Assembly (NCBI GenBank): GCA_023053545.1
Contig: JAKZAN010000003.1
Span: forward strand, 1,201,001 to 1,265,000
Source: Lepidurus packardi
Taxonomy: Eukaryota; Arthropoda; Branchiopoda; Notostraca; Triopsidae
Direction of reading: 5' to 3'
DNA length: 64,000 nt
The notes below the pieces were generated by a model that saw nothing but the letters and a program-made list of their open reading frames with translations, ran no database searches and was not told the origin of the DNA. Both the position numbers and the translations under genes were made by a program. Numbering within the stretch: position 1 is the stretch's first letter; each line of letters begins with the position of its first letter. Below are positions 33,598 to 43,626 of the stretch, one piece after another.

Positions 33598-34186
33598 TCC
33601 ATAATCAAACCTTTGTAGGTAAACACGACAAAGTCGGACCACTGAGTGCCAGACAAAGCCATTTGGCCCATTACTTGGAAATAAGATCCATGAGAGCGAT
33701 CTAAGCAAGGAGACCCGTTAACTAATTTCATGTAGAAATTGGGAGATGACAAACACATTTTGGCAGTTTGGTTCCGTAGCGAGTAAGGGCACTTAAACTC
33801 AGCCAAGCCATGAGGAGGATTCTCCAAGGATCAAATACTCTTCTATCGGCGCTTGCAGCTAGCCAAAAACACTTCGGATTTATCACAAGGCCGTAGAAGT
33901 CCACGGTGACAGGTGATGACCAAGGCACGATGACATAGTACCCTGATAACGGGCTGCGGCTATTACTTCAAACTTCTGACCAAACCTGACCTGCCCTATT
34001 CCGCTCAAGTCATTGTCCTCTAGGATATTCGACAATCCTGCCGATGTCCACACTGTGCACCGTTTCACTACCTGTCCAAAGGTACTCGCCGTTAGTCTGC
34101 ACAATCGATTAAATTCATCAGTGTATGTAAATGTCTGGGTACTGCACCTTTGTTCCTTTACCTGAATAAACGTTCTTGTTTCCATA
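33598..34186 (-). pseudogene. YqaJ-type exonuclease remnant
   Basis: Three successive frames on the minus strand give a YqaJ/lambda-exonuclease-like domain. The first reads RLTASTFGQVVKR and RFGQKFEVIAAARY, the second INPKCFWLAASADRRVFDP, and the third GLAEFKCPYSLRN..SYFQVMGQMALSG..DFVVFTYKG. The RxGxxxE, (S/A)xD and ExK motifs of the nuclease core are visible (RFGQKFE, ASADRRV, AEFKCP). At least two frameshifts separate the pieces, and the C-terminus is cut off by the pogo-like element at 33592. Such domains in invertebrate genomes often accompany repetitive or mobile genes. Which unit this one belonged to is unclear. Confidence 0.75.
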
Positions 34187-34199
34187 AATCGCTGGATGA

Positions 34200-34962
34200 C
34201 TGTGAGCGGCTGTTTTTCTCTACGTGTCTTGCCTTGGTAATGCCCAGTTTAAGTTTCTTTAGCAAAGCACATTCGGACGAAATAGAAGAAGGGTGGAACT
34301 TTTTGGGGAAGGATATTCGTTACGCGCACGCTGGACTAACGAGATTCTTTATGTCCTCCTTCATGTCTTCAGTGTAGTTTGTTGGTAAGAAATCTACTAG
34401 GTCAGGTTTCCTTAGTCCTTGACTTGCTTTAAATTGTGGCTCGTCGAGGCAAATATACCCGCGGCCATTGCAGAAATTTCGCAGGAGTTTTGAGACCCTA
34501 TCGTGCTTGTGAATTCGGGTCTCGTGTGATCTTGGATAAATCTATAGAATGTGGTTGAGTGTTTCCGGACCACTACAGCCGCCTCTACAATTTCTCATTT
34601 GTTCAGTACCCCTGGTTGTTCTACTAAGCCTTGGCAGTCCGTTTATTCTTAGTTTTATACTGTCTCTAAAGATAGAGACAGGTTGCTTAGCCTGGTCTAC
34701 GTTGATCAGGCAATTAATTGACATTGAAATTTTCACTTGATATTTCAAAAGCGATCTCCTTGGGAAGAGAGTTTAGGACTTGGTCGATGATCAAGTTAAA
34801 TAAAAGTGCAAAATAGGGGATCTCCCTGCTTCACTCCACGTGTAATGAGTACGTTGCTTGCTAAGCTATCACCATGTATCTGGAAGTTGGTGGTACAACC
34901 CTTGTAAGAATTTTCTATATATTCTCGAAATTCTGGGGCAATTTTAATGCCTTTAAAGGGCA
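34200..34962 (-). pseudogene. R2/NeSL-like LINE, RT C-terminus and endonuclease-like tail
   Basis: Continuing from 39312 across the Kolobok insertion, the minus strand encodes FREYIENSYKGCTTNFQIHG, the RT motif RGVKQGDPLF and, in another frame, NLIIDQVLNSLP. Farther downstream are a zinc-type motif CRGGCSGPETLNHIL and, in a shifted frame, HETRIHKHDRVSKLL and GLRKPDLVDF. CxxC..H followed by RIxRHDRI and KPDLV is the signature of the C-terminal part of LINEs with a restriction-like endonuclease (R2, NeSL). Stops and frameshifts make it non-functional. Confidence 0.72.
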
Positions 34963-35230
34963 ATAGCCACCAAAAAACAATTTTGTCTTATTAAAAGGAG
35001 TAACAAATATATTTTCTAACTTTATGGGTCTTTTTATCATACGCGAAAACATAACCTAGATAATAAGAAAATAAGAAGTCTAAAATTCAAACGATACATA
35101 TTTTGCCATTGGCCAACGCGGTCACGTGGCCTTGATGACGTAGATAGTGGAGGGCTAAGCTTCCTGAGCGCTCAGCTGACCGTGTGTTTTGTGTACTTTC
35201 GAAGTGTCAACGCGATATTCAACGAGTAAA

Positions 35231-36014
35231 ATGGCAGAAGGTTTTGACGAGACCGATTATTGTGATAGAAGCCCCTTTGTAGAAGATGAAGGGACGGAAT
35301 TTGACCAGGCTTTTGTCATTCCTGTGCCCGTAATTCAACAATGTGCTCAGGCCTACCAGTTTGAGCCATATAGGGCTCAAAGGTCGCCAATGCCAAAGCC
35401 ACGTGGCAGTGTTAGTGTTTCAGCATCACTTGTAGCTGCAGATTCTGGACCTGGAGATTCTGGAGAGTCTGAAGTTTCTGACTGGTAACTTATTATAAAA
35501 CATCACGTGCTTCTAACTGTACAGTATGTTGTAGGTGTGATTGTGGGAAGTGCGTTAGGATGCCTCTTCCTGTCAACAATTTCTGTTGCAGGAGAAATCG
35601 TCACTTTTTAGCCAAAGTCGACGCTAATAACGAGGACTTTCCACATCAGCAGGCAAAGTGCTATACAGAAACTGCTGCTATTCGTCGTTTGCTGTATCCG
35701 GAAGTCCTGGAATATGTATACCTTAGCTGGTGTACTTACGCTAGTGCCCGGAAAAAACATTTGCCGTTTGCTGATGATGTAGATCCCAACAGGTATTTCA
35801 TAAAGTATGGCTAATCAATCTTTGAAGTAAAATTTTATGTGTTAGGAGGAACAGGTTTAGCGCCTACCGTGCTGTTACCACGAACGTGTATAAGATACTG
35901 GGAGCGAGGACGAGAAAGCCCTTGCCAGCATGTGTTGAACATTTCATCAAAAGCAAGTTTCCAGATCCAACTGGCCAGTATGTCGGATACTCGGAGTGGA
36001 TGCCTGACGCCTGA
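35231..36014 (+). CDS. P2X7 ballast-like cysteine-rich accessory protein of Kolobok (3 exons, 226 aa)
   Basis: Exons 35231-35484, 35535-35792 and 35846-36014 join in phase to 681 nt with GT..AG introns of 50 and 53 nt; no stop interrupts it. The N-terminal third is acidic and Ser/Pro-rich (MAEGFDETDYCDRSPF). Then comes a Cys cluster WCDCGKCVRMP..NNFCCRR, followed by a helical region (YPEVLEYVYLSWCTYA) and RFSAYRAVTTNVYKILG, ending GYSEWMPDA. The order CxCxxC, CC, a long helix, then (R)..AYR..W/Y is that of the zinc-binding cytoplasmic ballast domain of P2X7 receptors. There is no membrane segment, so this is not an ion channel. Its role is unknown; I infer an accessory or DNA/RNA-associated function in transposition. 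A separate host gene captured between the ends is possible. Confidence 0.82.
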
Positions 36015-36217
36015 TAACGATGCGTGACGCCTTTCGACCCTGGCCTTGCCCGAGCCCTTTTCAGGGCTAAGGTCATATGAAATCAACAAAAACTTCCGTT
36101 TCATAAGCTAAGCTTTTCATTTATTTTCAGGGCTAAAAATCATTCGTAAAAATCCCCTCATTCTTGGTCAGATGACAAAAAAAAAGAAAGAAACCGTTTC
36201 CCAAGCTAAGCTTTTTG

Positions 36218-39058
36218 TTACTCATTATTTTGCTTCGGTTTTTTGAAGCGAGTAACTTTTTCTTCCACAGCTTTCCGCTTATCCGGATGATAATACGTGC
36301 TGCACATGGGTGGCGGAACTCGCGATCTGCCTTCCAATGCACTAGCATACAAATCGTCAAGGCTGCACTCTTCCTGCCTTTCAACTGACTCAAATACCCG
36401 TTGTATTATCTTTTCCAGATAATCTAAAGGAAAGCAGGGTAAGAACAAAAACGAGAACTATCTTCGAAACAAACCAAATGACGGCTCTTCTTTTATAGGT
36501 CGCACGACGTGGCCCCCTTTTTTTCCTTTCGGAAAATGAATGGAATAACGCTCCTCACCCAAAGCGGTTTTGGCTGTTTTCCGATTGGCGTTAGTATTGT
36601 ACTGCAAGGCCGCAATCTTCACTCTAAACGACAAATGTAAATGGGCACTAATACAAATAACAGTCTTACCGAGCGTACATCCCCTTGTTCGAAAAATGGT
36701 AAGATTTGGGGGCAAACTGGTTGACGAGGCTGTTGAAGCATTCAACAGACGAAGTCTGGGGCCCCGTCGCCAGCTTCTCAACGTCTTTGAGTAGTTTCTC
36801 ATTCAGGAGCAGTGTTTCTACTCTTTGTGCCACGTCTACAATACAATTGATAACACCGTGAAACCTAGAATTTTGACAAATCGTACCAATAGAAACCCAG
36901 TCTTTTTCCATTCCCTCTGGTCCGTCATCAAGGTCTTCATGAAGACACTTAGGGAAGAGTGGATTGGGGTGATCCACATGAATGTCGGCAATGTCGTCCA
37001 CCACCGACATCCATTTAGCTCTGACTAAATCACCTCTATCGTCATCCGTTGAAGAAGCGGACCAGTAGAGGTGGTTTACGATGGATCGAACCCACCCAGA
37101 AAGGGATGAATATTTCTTATCCATAGCTAACTTGTGCAGCTTCTTTTGTATACCTAAAAAGCCATCAGAGCTACGTAGCTACAGCAGAACCAGATTACCT
37201 TTGGCGACGTGCCAAACATCAAAATTATGGGCTACATCGGGCCACTGCTCACGCATGAACTTGACTACCTGCGGATGGCGATCAGTCACTAATTGAGCAA
37301 TGACTAATCCCTCATTCTGTAGGTAGTTCAAGGAGCGTTCAAGGCCCTTCAGCTCCATTCTGCAACTATGGCCGACGTCTGGCTCATTACACTAAATTTA
37401 CAGTTCACATACACAAAGAAAATATGCCTTTCAAATATTACCTGTACAATCTGGACATCTAAGACCTTGTTTTGCCCCAGATCCATCGAAGTATAGGCCA
37501 TGTACTTGGCTGAATGGCCAGGACTATCAGCCCTTCCATCGCCTCCCAGTACAACTTTTTCGTCTTCGATTTTCAGGTTATACAGTATATCCTGCTGTTC
37601 TTCGCTCCAAACACCATCAACGGATTGGAAAAGGAATTGCTCCTGGTGTCGAGTATACGTCCGTAAAGAAATACCGCACAAGCCAATCGATTTCGTCAAG
37701 CGAACAACCTTCTTCGGTGACAGACCAGAAGTGAGAATTCCGGCCGACAACAGAATATTTCCTACTGCATGTCTCTTTATGTAAGGTTGTGACTTCCACG
37801 ACCTAATATAGTTCAGCAGGTTACCGTATTTCAAAATTGCTACCAGATAGTTACCAATTACGGTCGCAATCCAAGCATTTTTGTTCAACTAGGAGACAAC
37901 TCCCTGTGAGTTTCAAATCGATCCGCGTGTTTTTTGCCCGGCAGTAAAAACAAAGATCAAAGAGAGTTCGCAACTGACTCTCGAAAACCATAAATTTGCG
38001 TTCTTTGTTTCTTTGATCAAAAGGTGGAATTGGAGAGCTAGCTTGTTCCCTAGAAGTAAATGCCTTTATATAGAATACATTCTTGGATCAATATAATTTA
38101 CTCTTTCACGGGTGAAATGTCCGATTCCGTGTCCTCGTATTCGTCGTCCGGTTCAAAATCTACATCGTCGTCAAAGGGATAGCCCTGTTCAGTTAGGGTA
38201 CTATTCAGGTTTTCTGAGGTAAAGGTACTGCTTCTTGGAAGCGGGTTCTTTTCCTACATATAGTTTCTCCAATTTAGAACGTTTGATATGCATTGGTATC
38301 CTATTTACCGGCAAAAGTAGCCCGTCCTCAGGAAACTGACAAGAGAAGTCTTGGGTCGTCATACCGGAGAACTGACAAGAAAAGTCTGCCATTTCAACTC
38401 CGGAAAATTGACAAGAGAAATCTTTCATGTTAGCTTCGGCCAAAGTCACTTCTTCTTCATTGTTTTCCAGATCAATTGCGGGTGTGGACTCCGAAAAAAC
38501 TAAGTCAGGCACCGAGTCTGACGTACAAGTGCTTGTGGCAACTGTTGGGACAGAACTTGTACTTTCGCTTTGAAGCAGCAATTCTTGGATAATCTAAAAC
38601 GTGCATATGTCATTACCCTATTTGGTCTTCAAACGTTGGAGTATATTTACGTTATGGCGTTGTCTTTTCTCAATAGCTGAGGTTTTCCGAGGTTTGGGTG
38701 GACTTCGCACCCCAGACACAGTAGCCGGCCTATCAAACTTAGTAGGGATAGCGGTTGGCAACAAACTCCTACCACGACGTTTTGCCCTAAGTCCCATTGC
38801 TAACTGTCGATCAACACTACTGTCGAATTGATCTTCGGTGAAATGATCACCACAGAGAGACACCGACTTGCTCATTTGGGCTTCCACAAAATCAGCCCTA
38901 GTCCTTTGTACTTGCAAAACCCATTGCCGTCTTCTTTGTGCATCTTTTGGGAATTTATACATCCCTACACCAGCAGTAACATAGTTTTTACAACCGTAAG
39001 CAGCACACTGGTTACCAGAACTTTTAGTAATCGACTCTGATGGCAGCTTACTTGCCAT
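36218..39058 (-). CDS. Kolobok THAP-DDE transposase (8 exons, one extra base)
   Basis: Eight exons are inferred: 39058-38651, 38593-38102, 38049-37855, 37802-37442, 37391-37199, 37153-36670, 36623-36475 and 36423-36218. All have GT..AG introns of 39-58 nt. They total 2,488 nt, one more than a multiple of three, because exon 2 shifts frame near 38207 (after YLYLRK, before LNSTLTEQ). An N-terminal THAP zinc finger (CAAYGCKNY..MYKFP..CGDHF) binds DNA. Acidic repeats DFSCQFSG occur three times. The catalytic part shows GGDGRADSPGHSAKY, VTDRHPQVVKFM, FDVWHVAKG, HLYWSASS and SVECFNSLVN, as in Kolobok. TTAA is the expected target. Intact except for that base. Confidence 0.87.
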
Positions 39059-39307
39059 TTTTTCACTAAAACTTAGGAAGCACAGAAGAAGTCTATACAG
39101 TGCCAGTGAATAACAAAGCGCTCCTGGGCCGCGCCTCCACTATCTACGTCACGCGCCCGTGGCGGGAAAATGCAAAAAACTTCGCAAGCCCATAACTCAG
39201 GAACGGCTAGTCAGAAAAATTTTAAACAAATTTTCCCGTTTTTAGAATAATGTGTACAATAAGAATCCATCCAAATATCAATACGCTATACCCGAGGCTA
39301 TTGCCCT

Positions 39308-39861
39308 TTAAGGGCTCGGAAGATCGCATGGTGGCTTACCGAGTCGAACGCCTTTCTGATGTCGATAAAAGCGCAGAAGAGGGGGGTTCCTTTCTTTTGT
39401 GCAGTCGTAAAAAGATTGTCTAGTAAGAAGACACTTTCTGCACATCCATCAAAACGAAGAAATGCCTTTTTGCTGTGATGTATTTTGAGGCGATCTCTAA
39501 GTCTTGAGGCAAGTATTTTGTTCAAGATTCTAACAAAAACGCTTGATATGGTGATCGGTCTAAATTGATCAGGTTTTGTTGGAGTGTTTACCTTTGGTAT
39601 CAGTATCGTGCGATGGGTCTTCAAAGCAGGCGGTAGATCCTTCAGATAAAGTATAACATTCAAGATTTTTGTTAGAAATCCGAGTCGTGAATAGCGAGGG
39701 TGTGTTCGTCTTCGGACGTCCATAATTTCCCTTTTTTCTCTCCAGATCGATGTCAAAAAGCCTATATAACAAGCCTGATATAACAAAAGCCTTCTATAGC
39801 ACCCACCTCGTAGTAGCCCACGATCCGGATTCCTGAGAACAGCCCTAGTGAAACGAAACAT
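39308..39861 (-). pseudogene. R2/NeSL-like LINE, RT fingers-palm part
   Basis: The minus strand encodes YLKDLPPALKTHRTILIPKVNTPTKPDQFRPITISS in pieces, ILNKILASRLRDRL, and FIDIRKAFDSVSHHAIFRALKG, the last being the RT box with the first catalytic Asp. The frame is interrupted at the TTAA where Kolobok inserted and continues at 34962. The GVKQGDP motif on the other side completes the palm. The N-terminal part of the LINE is missing beyond about 39861. Confidence 0.75.
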
Positions 39862-39994
39862 AGTGAAGGGTGAAGGATGATCCGAAAACTTCCTGTTAGA
39901 GTGCGAAAAAAATGCGGCTTCGAATAAGTGGTTTCGTTGCCTGTACTTCCTTATGTTGAAATCTCTCCTACGAACCTTAGAACCGGTGTATTAA

Positions 39995-42683
39995 TAGGGT
40001 TACCATCTCACGCGGATAAAATTTAAGGACAACTTAGGAAATTGTCGCAAGAATCAAGTGTTAAATGGTTTTCGTGCAAATCCCCTATTTCAGAAACACT
40101 TTCCCAAATTTCCTTATTAGTCAAAGAAATGAAACCATAAGAAGTTCAGTAAAACCAATCAGTATTTAGCGCTACAGAGCAATACATGACTGTCGATGGC
40201 AGAAAGCACACGTGGCATACACACTGTCAGTATTTGACGCAGACATGCAAGGTAACTACAGCAAATATTTGCTTTTAGACAAAATTTTTTGGAGTAAGTT
40301 CTTGTCAGACAACAATTTCGCATGCATTCCAGCACAGGTCAAGTCATAATTTACCTGCACTTGTAGCAACGCTTTGACAGTCGACGGTAGCAGGCGGTTC
40401 CTGTCATCAGTCCACTGAATTGTAGACAAAGAAAACACACGCTCCACCGGAGCATTTGACACAGGAATGGAGAATAACGACGACACTAATTGGTGGAGAT
40501 TTGGCATTTCTAAATGCCGGAAAAGGAACGCCCACTTCTTGTCAATTGGTTCTTCTGCCAGTCGCTTAGGTAGTCCAGAACGAAGAAAAGCATTGAGGGA
40601 CGATACTTCGTCAAACAAGGCATCCACCGCACACAGTGAAGATTTCATGAGATCAGCTGCTTTGTAGACGTCACTGTAGGAGACTTCTTCACTGGCATTC
40701 AACAGCATCCACTCACATGTTTCAGGAAGCAATTCCGGATGGAACCACTTTTCTAAGTATGAAATTGCGGTGGTGTAGAACTGCAACATTTCTGTACGCA
40801 ATTTTCTTGCCGCTGACAGATCATCCAGTTCTTCGAGCGCTTTCATAGCCAATGCACCGAAGAATTCCTTCTCCTTCCTCTCTCTTAACTTAGAAATGAG
40901 TAACTTCATGGAATTCAACATTTGAGGGAGAGGCAGATCATCCTTCTCCAATGTCAAAATCGTTTGCTGAAACACCTCCAGAGCCGATAGCAAAAATAGG
41001 AACTGGATCTCAGCCGTTTCACTTTCAAAGAACATTGTCAGCATTTTTGGGACGTTGTCCACTGACAAGAAATAGCTCTTGAGTGGCTTCCATAACTCAA
41101 GCACTCTCTTGATTACTGGCAGCAAAGAGAGCCATCGGGTTCGAGAATGTGTTGGCAGTGCTGCATAGGAGACTTCAAGAAAATCACAGAATTCCTTCAA
41201 TCTTTCGTAACGCAAAGTTTGTCCACAAAAATGAGATGAGATTTTGCAAATTATGGCCTCAGAATCGCACTGCAGTTGTCCACCAGCATGCTTCGAAGCA
41301 TTATGCACGATGTGTGCTGGACACCCAATGGCAATAAGGGTGGGATCTGCGGATTTCATCTGTTTCAGTCTTGCGTAGACATTATTTGTTCCTCCAAAAT
41401 GGACACCACCAAAATTTACATTTGCATTATCAGCACAAAAAGCAACACATTTGCCAATATCCACGCCATTCTTCTCCATGGTTTTTTGAATATACTGTGG
41501 AATCATTTCAGACGTTTCCCCTTTCAGGGTCTCAAATTCCAGTAATCCAACTCGCAGACCGTTTTCACAGAAAAAACGAATCACAATGGCGAACGTCTTT
41601 AATTCCTTATAGTTACTGGCATCAATGGAAATTGAGTATGGTTGATCTTGCAAATCAGACAGAAGTTCCTTTACAGATGTTGGTGCCAAAACTCCACAGA
41701 TAATTGCTTCAGTTTTAGTTCGTGCAGATGCAAATTTCTTCACTATGTCTGAGTCTGGAAACACGGTTGCTAGCATAGTGTTCATGCAATCCGCTGATTT
41801 AAAAGAATGATGGTGTCTTACCAAATGGTAAGCAAGAGTTCCTTCAACAGCGGCAGTTTTTAAGTCCACTGGCGAATTTGGCACAAGGACAAACTTGTCC
41901 ATTGCTTGCGATGTCTTCATCTCTTTCATAGCAGTCTTATGTCGAGCTGACTCCATGTGAGTTTTTATGAATGCTTGTCCACCATATGCGATATTCATGT
42001 CATATTGGCACACTTGACAATGTGCGAAGTTTTCTCCAAGACGACTCCTTTTAATCCCATCGAACTTCACGGCAAATTCTTCTCGATATATACATTTCCG
42101 TTTGGGTGCCATAGAAAATAGAACTTGGGCGACTTCGCAGGATCTGTTAACAAGTCAAGATAGCACGTAGTTAAATTATTTAAAGTATTGCACACAATAA
42201 TTCCATTAATTATACACACTTACTTAGTCAAGACACCTCCTAAGTATGGTAACTGAAGACTGTGGAGAGCCGTGAAATGTCTCAGAGCAGCCAGCAACAC
42301 ACAAATGATTACACACGAGTGCGTATAGTATACGCACGTATACAATACACACGTGTACGCCGTATACTTGTGTCGTCACTAGCCACTTACCATTAGCCAA
42401 TAGGACAGTTGCATTCCCCTTCAGCAGCGTGTGTTTGACTTTGACGGCTATAGCCGTTGTCCACGGCCCGCTATGCCGAACGGCTAGCCATTTTTAAACA
42501 GAACTTGCAACTGCATGCGGCGGGCATGTATTATTGATGTTTTGTTCCTTTTATTTTGACGAAATGTCTACAAATTTAGCAGCAACTCCCATTTAAGGAC
42601 ATATTTAAGGACAAACAGTCTTAAGGACGGGCATTCCAAATTTAAGGACTGTCCTTATCATTTAAGGACGGTTGGTAACCCTA
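39995..42683. mobile_element. hAT transposon hAT3, apparently complete
   Basis: This 2,689-bp element has termini TAGGGTTACCA / TGGTAACCCTA and an 8-bp target duplication TGTATTAA (39987-39994 and 42684-42691). TTTAAGGAC motifs are repeated near both ends (40022-40032 and 42595-42670), as expected for transposase-binding sites. A palindrome-rich patch (CGTATAC/GTATACG and CACGTGTG-like) lies at about 42310-42370. It contains a single intronless transposase gene. Confidence 0.93.
40256..42112 (-). CDS. hAT3 transposase, intact 618 aa
   Basis: This single-exon frame is uninterrupted. Near the N-terminus is a zinc-finger-like CQVCQYDMNIAYGGQAFIKTHMESARH. The catalytic domain includes YSISIDASNYKELKTFAIVIRFF, VAFCADNANVNFGG, GCPAHIVHNASKH and HSRTRWLSLLPV. 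The C-terminal hATC dimerisation segment is VSSLFSIPVSNAPVERVFSLSTIQW. Length and motif order are those of a complete hAT transposase of the group often annotated as zinc finger/hAT-family-like in animals. Together with complete ends and a perfect target duplication this copy could be active. Confidence 0.92.
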   Translation of the reverse strand: MAPKRKCIYREEFAVKFDGIKRSRLGENFAHCQVCQYDMNIAYGGQAFIKTHMESARHKTAMKEMKTSQAMDKFVLVPNSPVDLKTAAVEGTLAYHLVRHHHSFKSADCMNTMLATVFPDSDIVKKFASARTKTEAIICGVLAPTSVKELLSDLQDQPYSISIDASNYKELKTFAIVIRFFCENGLRVGLLEFETLKGETSEMIPQYIQKTMEKNGVDIGKCVAFCADNANVNFGGVHFGGTNNVYARLKQMKSADPTLIAIGCPAHIVHNASKHAGGQLQCDSEAIICKISSHFCGQTLRYERLKEFCDFLEVSYAALPTHSRTRWLSLLPVIKRVLELWKPLKSYFLSVDNVPKMLTMFFESETAEIQFLFLLSALEVFQQTILTLEKDDLPLPQMLNSMKLLISKLRERKEKEFFGALAMKALEELDDLSAARKLRTEMLQFYTTAISYLEKWFHPELLPETCEWMLLNASEEVSYSDVYKAADLMKSSLCAVDALFDEVSSLNAFLRSGLPKRLAEEPIDKKWAFLFRHLEMPNLHQLVSSLFSIPVSNAPVERVFSLSTIQWTDDRNRLLPSTVKALLQVQVNYDLTCAGMHAKLLSDKNLLQKILSKSKYLL

Positions 42684-42691
42684 TGTATTAA

Positions 42692-43626
42692 TAATAGGTC
42701 TTTCGCATACAAAAATTTTGGCACATTGAAAGGTTCTTAAAGATTAAATTTTCTTTTCTTTTTCATCGTAAATCATAAGTGCTAAGAGGTACGGATAAAA
42801 ATATACTATTTTAAGAACAAAATACGTAATGTTCTTGTAAGAAACGCGTAGGGTTCGATGAGTTGATGCGAGAACGTGGGTGCGTAAGTTGAACGTGAAA
42901 GTGTGGGTTTTAAAGGTTTTATTAAATTACGCCTATGCACGGCCTTACACTTAAAAACACAACACTATCGCGAGGGAAAATTAGTACCGTGTTTCGTAGG
43001 ACGTAGAGAAGTATGTTGAACGTGTAGTAAACCAAAAAAACGTCCCTATCCCTCTGCCACCACCTCTATATCTCCCTGAAGGTAAAAAAGGAGACCAACG
43101 TTGACTTGGGTAAAAGGATGAAGTAAAAACAGAAACACAAAAAAGGGGAGCCAAACATTCTGGGAATGGGTCACTCTGGGTCAAAAGGGCAACCAACTTT
43201 TGAGCTTGATTAGTAGTCTAGAACAGTTCTCGAAGAACAAGCCTCTATATATAAGAACAAAATACATGCATATATTGCCTTTGCACGCTGTCCATATACA
43301 AAAACGCTCTAACCTTCGAGAGTTTCTAGTGCATTTTTCTATATTTTATGTTAGAAAGTTGTATTTTATTCCATTTAGAGATACTATTCTGGATAGCAGG
43401 ATTGTAATCACGAATGTGAATATAGCAATTTATTTCCGTATATATTTTGCACAATTATTTTGAGAGAGAACAAACAATATCCCTTCTACGAGAGACAACG
43501 ACCGTACCACGTCCGTCCCAGTTCTAAGAATTCTGCCTTTTTATGCCTTTAACATATGGAACGTATCGCGGGAATTTCAAACATTCATATGAAATAGGGT
43601 AAAACAATCTACATTAGCATCTATAT
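42692..43626. other. No gene recognised; possible BEL 3' LTR remnant
   Basis: Downstream of the BEL integrase tail the minus strand has a TATA-like ATAAAAAGGC near 43540 and the direct-repeat copy at 43275-43355. A 3' LTR is expected here, but its ends could not be defined. The rest (42692-43200) has only short frames. Confidence 0.4.
43275..43355. repeat. Direct repeat copy A (LTR-like)
   Basis: About 80 bp starting TTTGCACGCTGTCCATATAC and containing CTAACCTTCGAGAGTTTCTAGTGCATTTTT are repeated, diverged, at about 44497-44606. The copies lie on either side of the BEL integrase fragment, as LTR remnants would. Confidence 0.6.

Larger units (their letters stand above)
34967..39307. mobile_element. 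Kolobok DNA transposon with two genes
   Basis: This 4,341-bp element has perfect inverted termini AGGGCAATAGCC / GGCTATTGCCCT and is flanked by TTAA (34963-34966 and 39308-39311), the Kolobok target. A second shared phrase (GACGTAGATAGTGGAGG / CCACTATCTACGTCA) lies further in. It encodes a minus-strand THAP-DDE transposase in eight exons and, convergently, a plus-strand three-exon protein resembling the P2X7 cytoplasmic ballast domain. It interrupts the RT region of a LINE whose two halves are at 34200-34962 and 39312-39861. Confidence 0.95.

Noticed and set aside
35231..36014. A genuine P2X receptor gene
   Set aside because: No extracellular ATP-binding domain and no transmembrane segments are present; only the cytoplasmic ballast-like part is seen.
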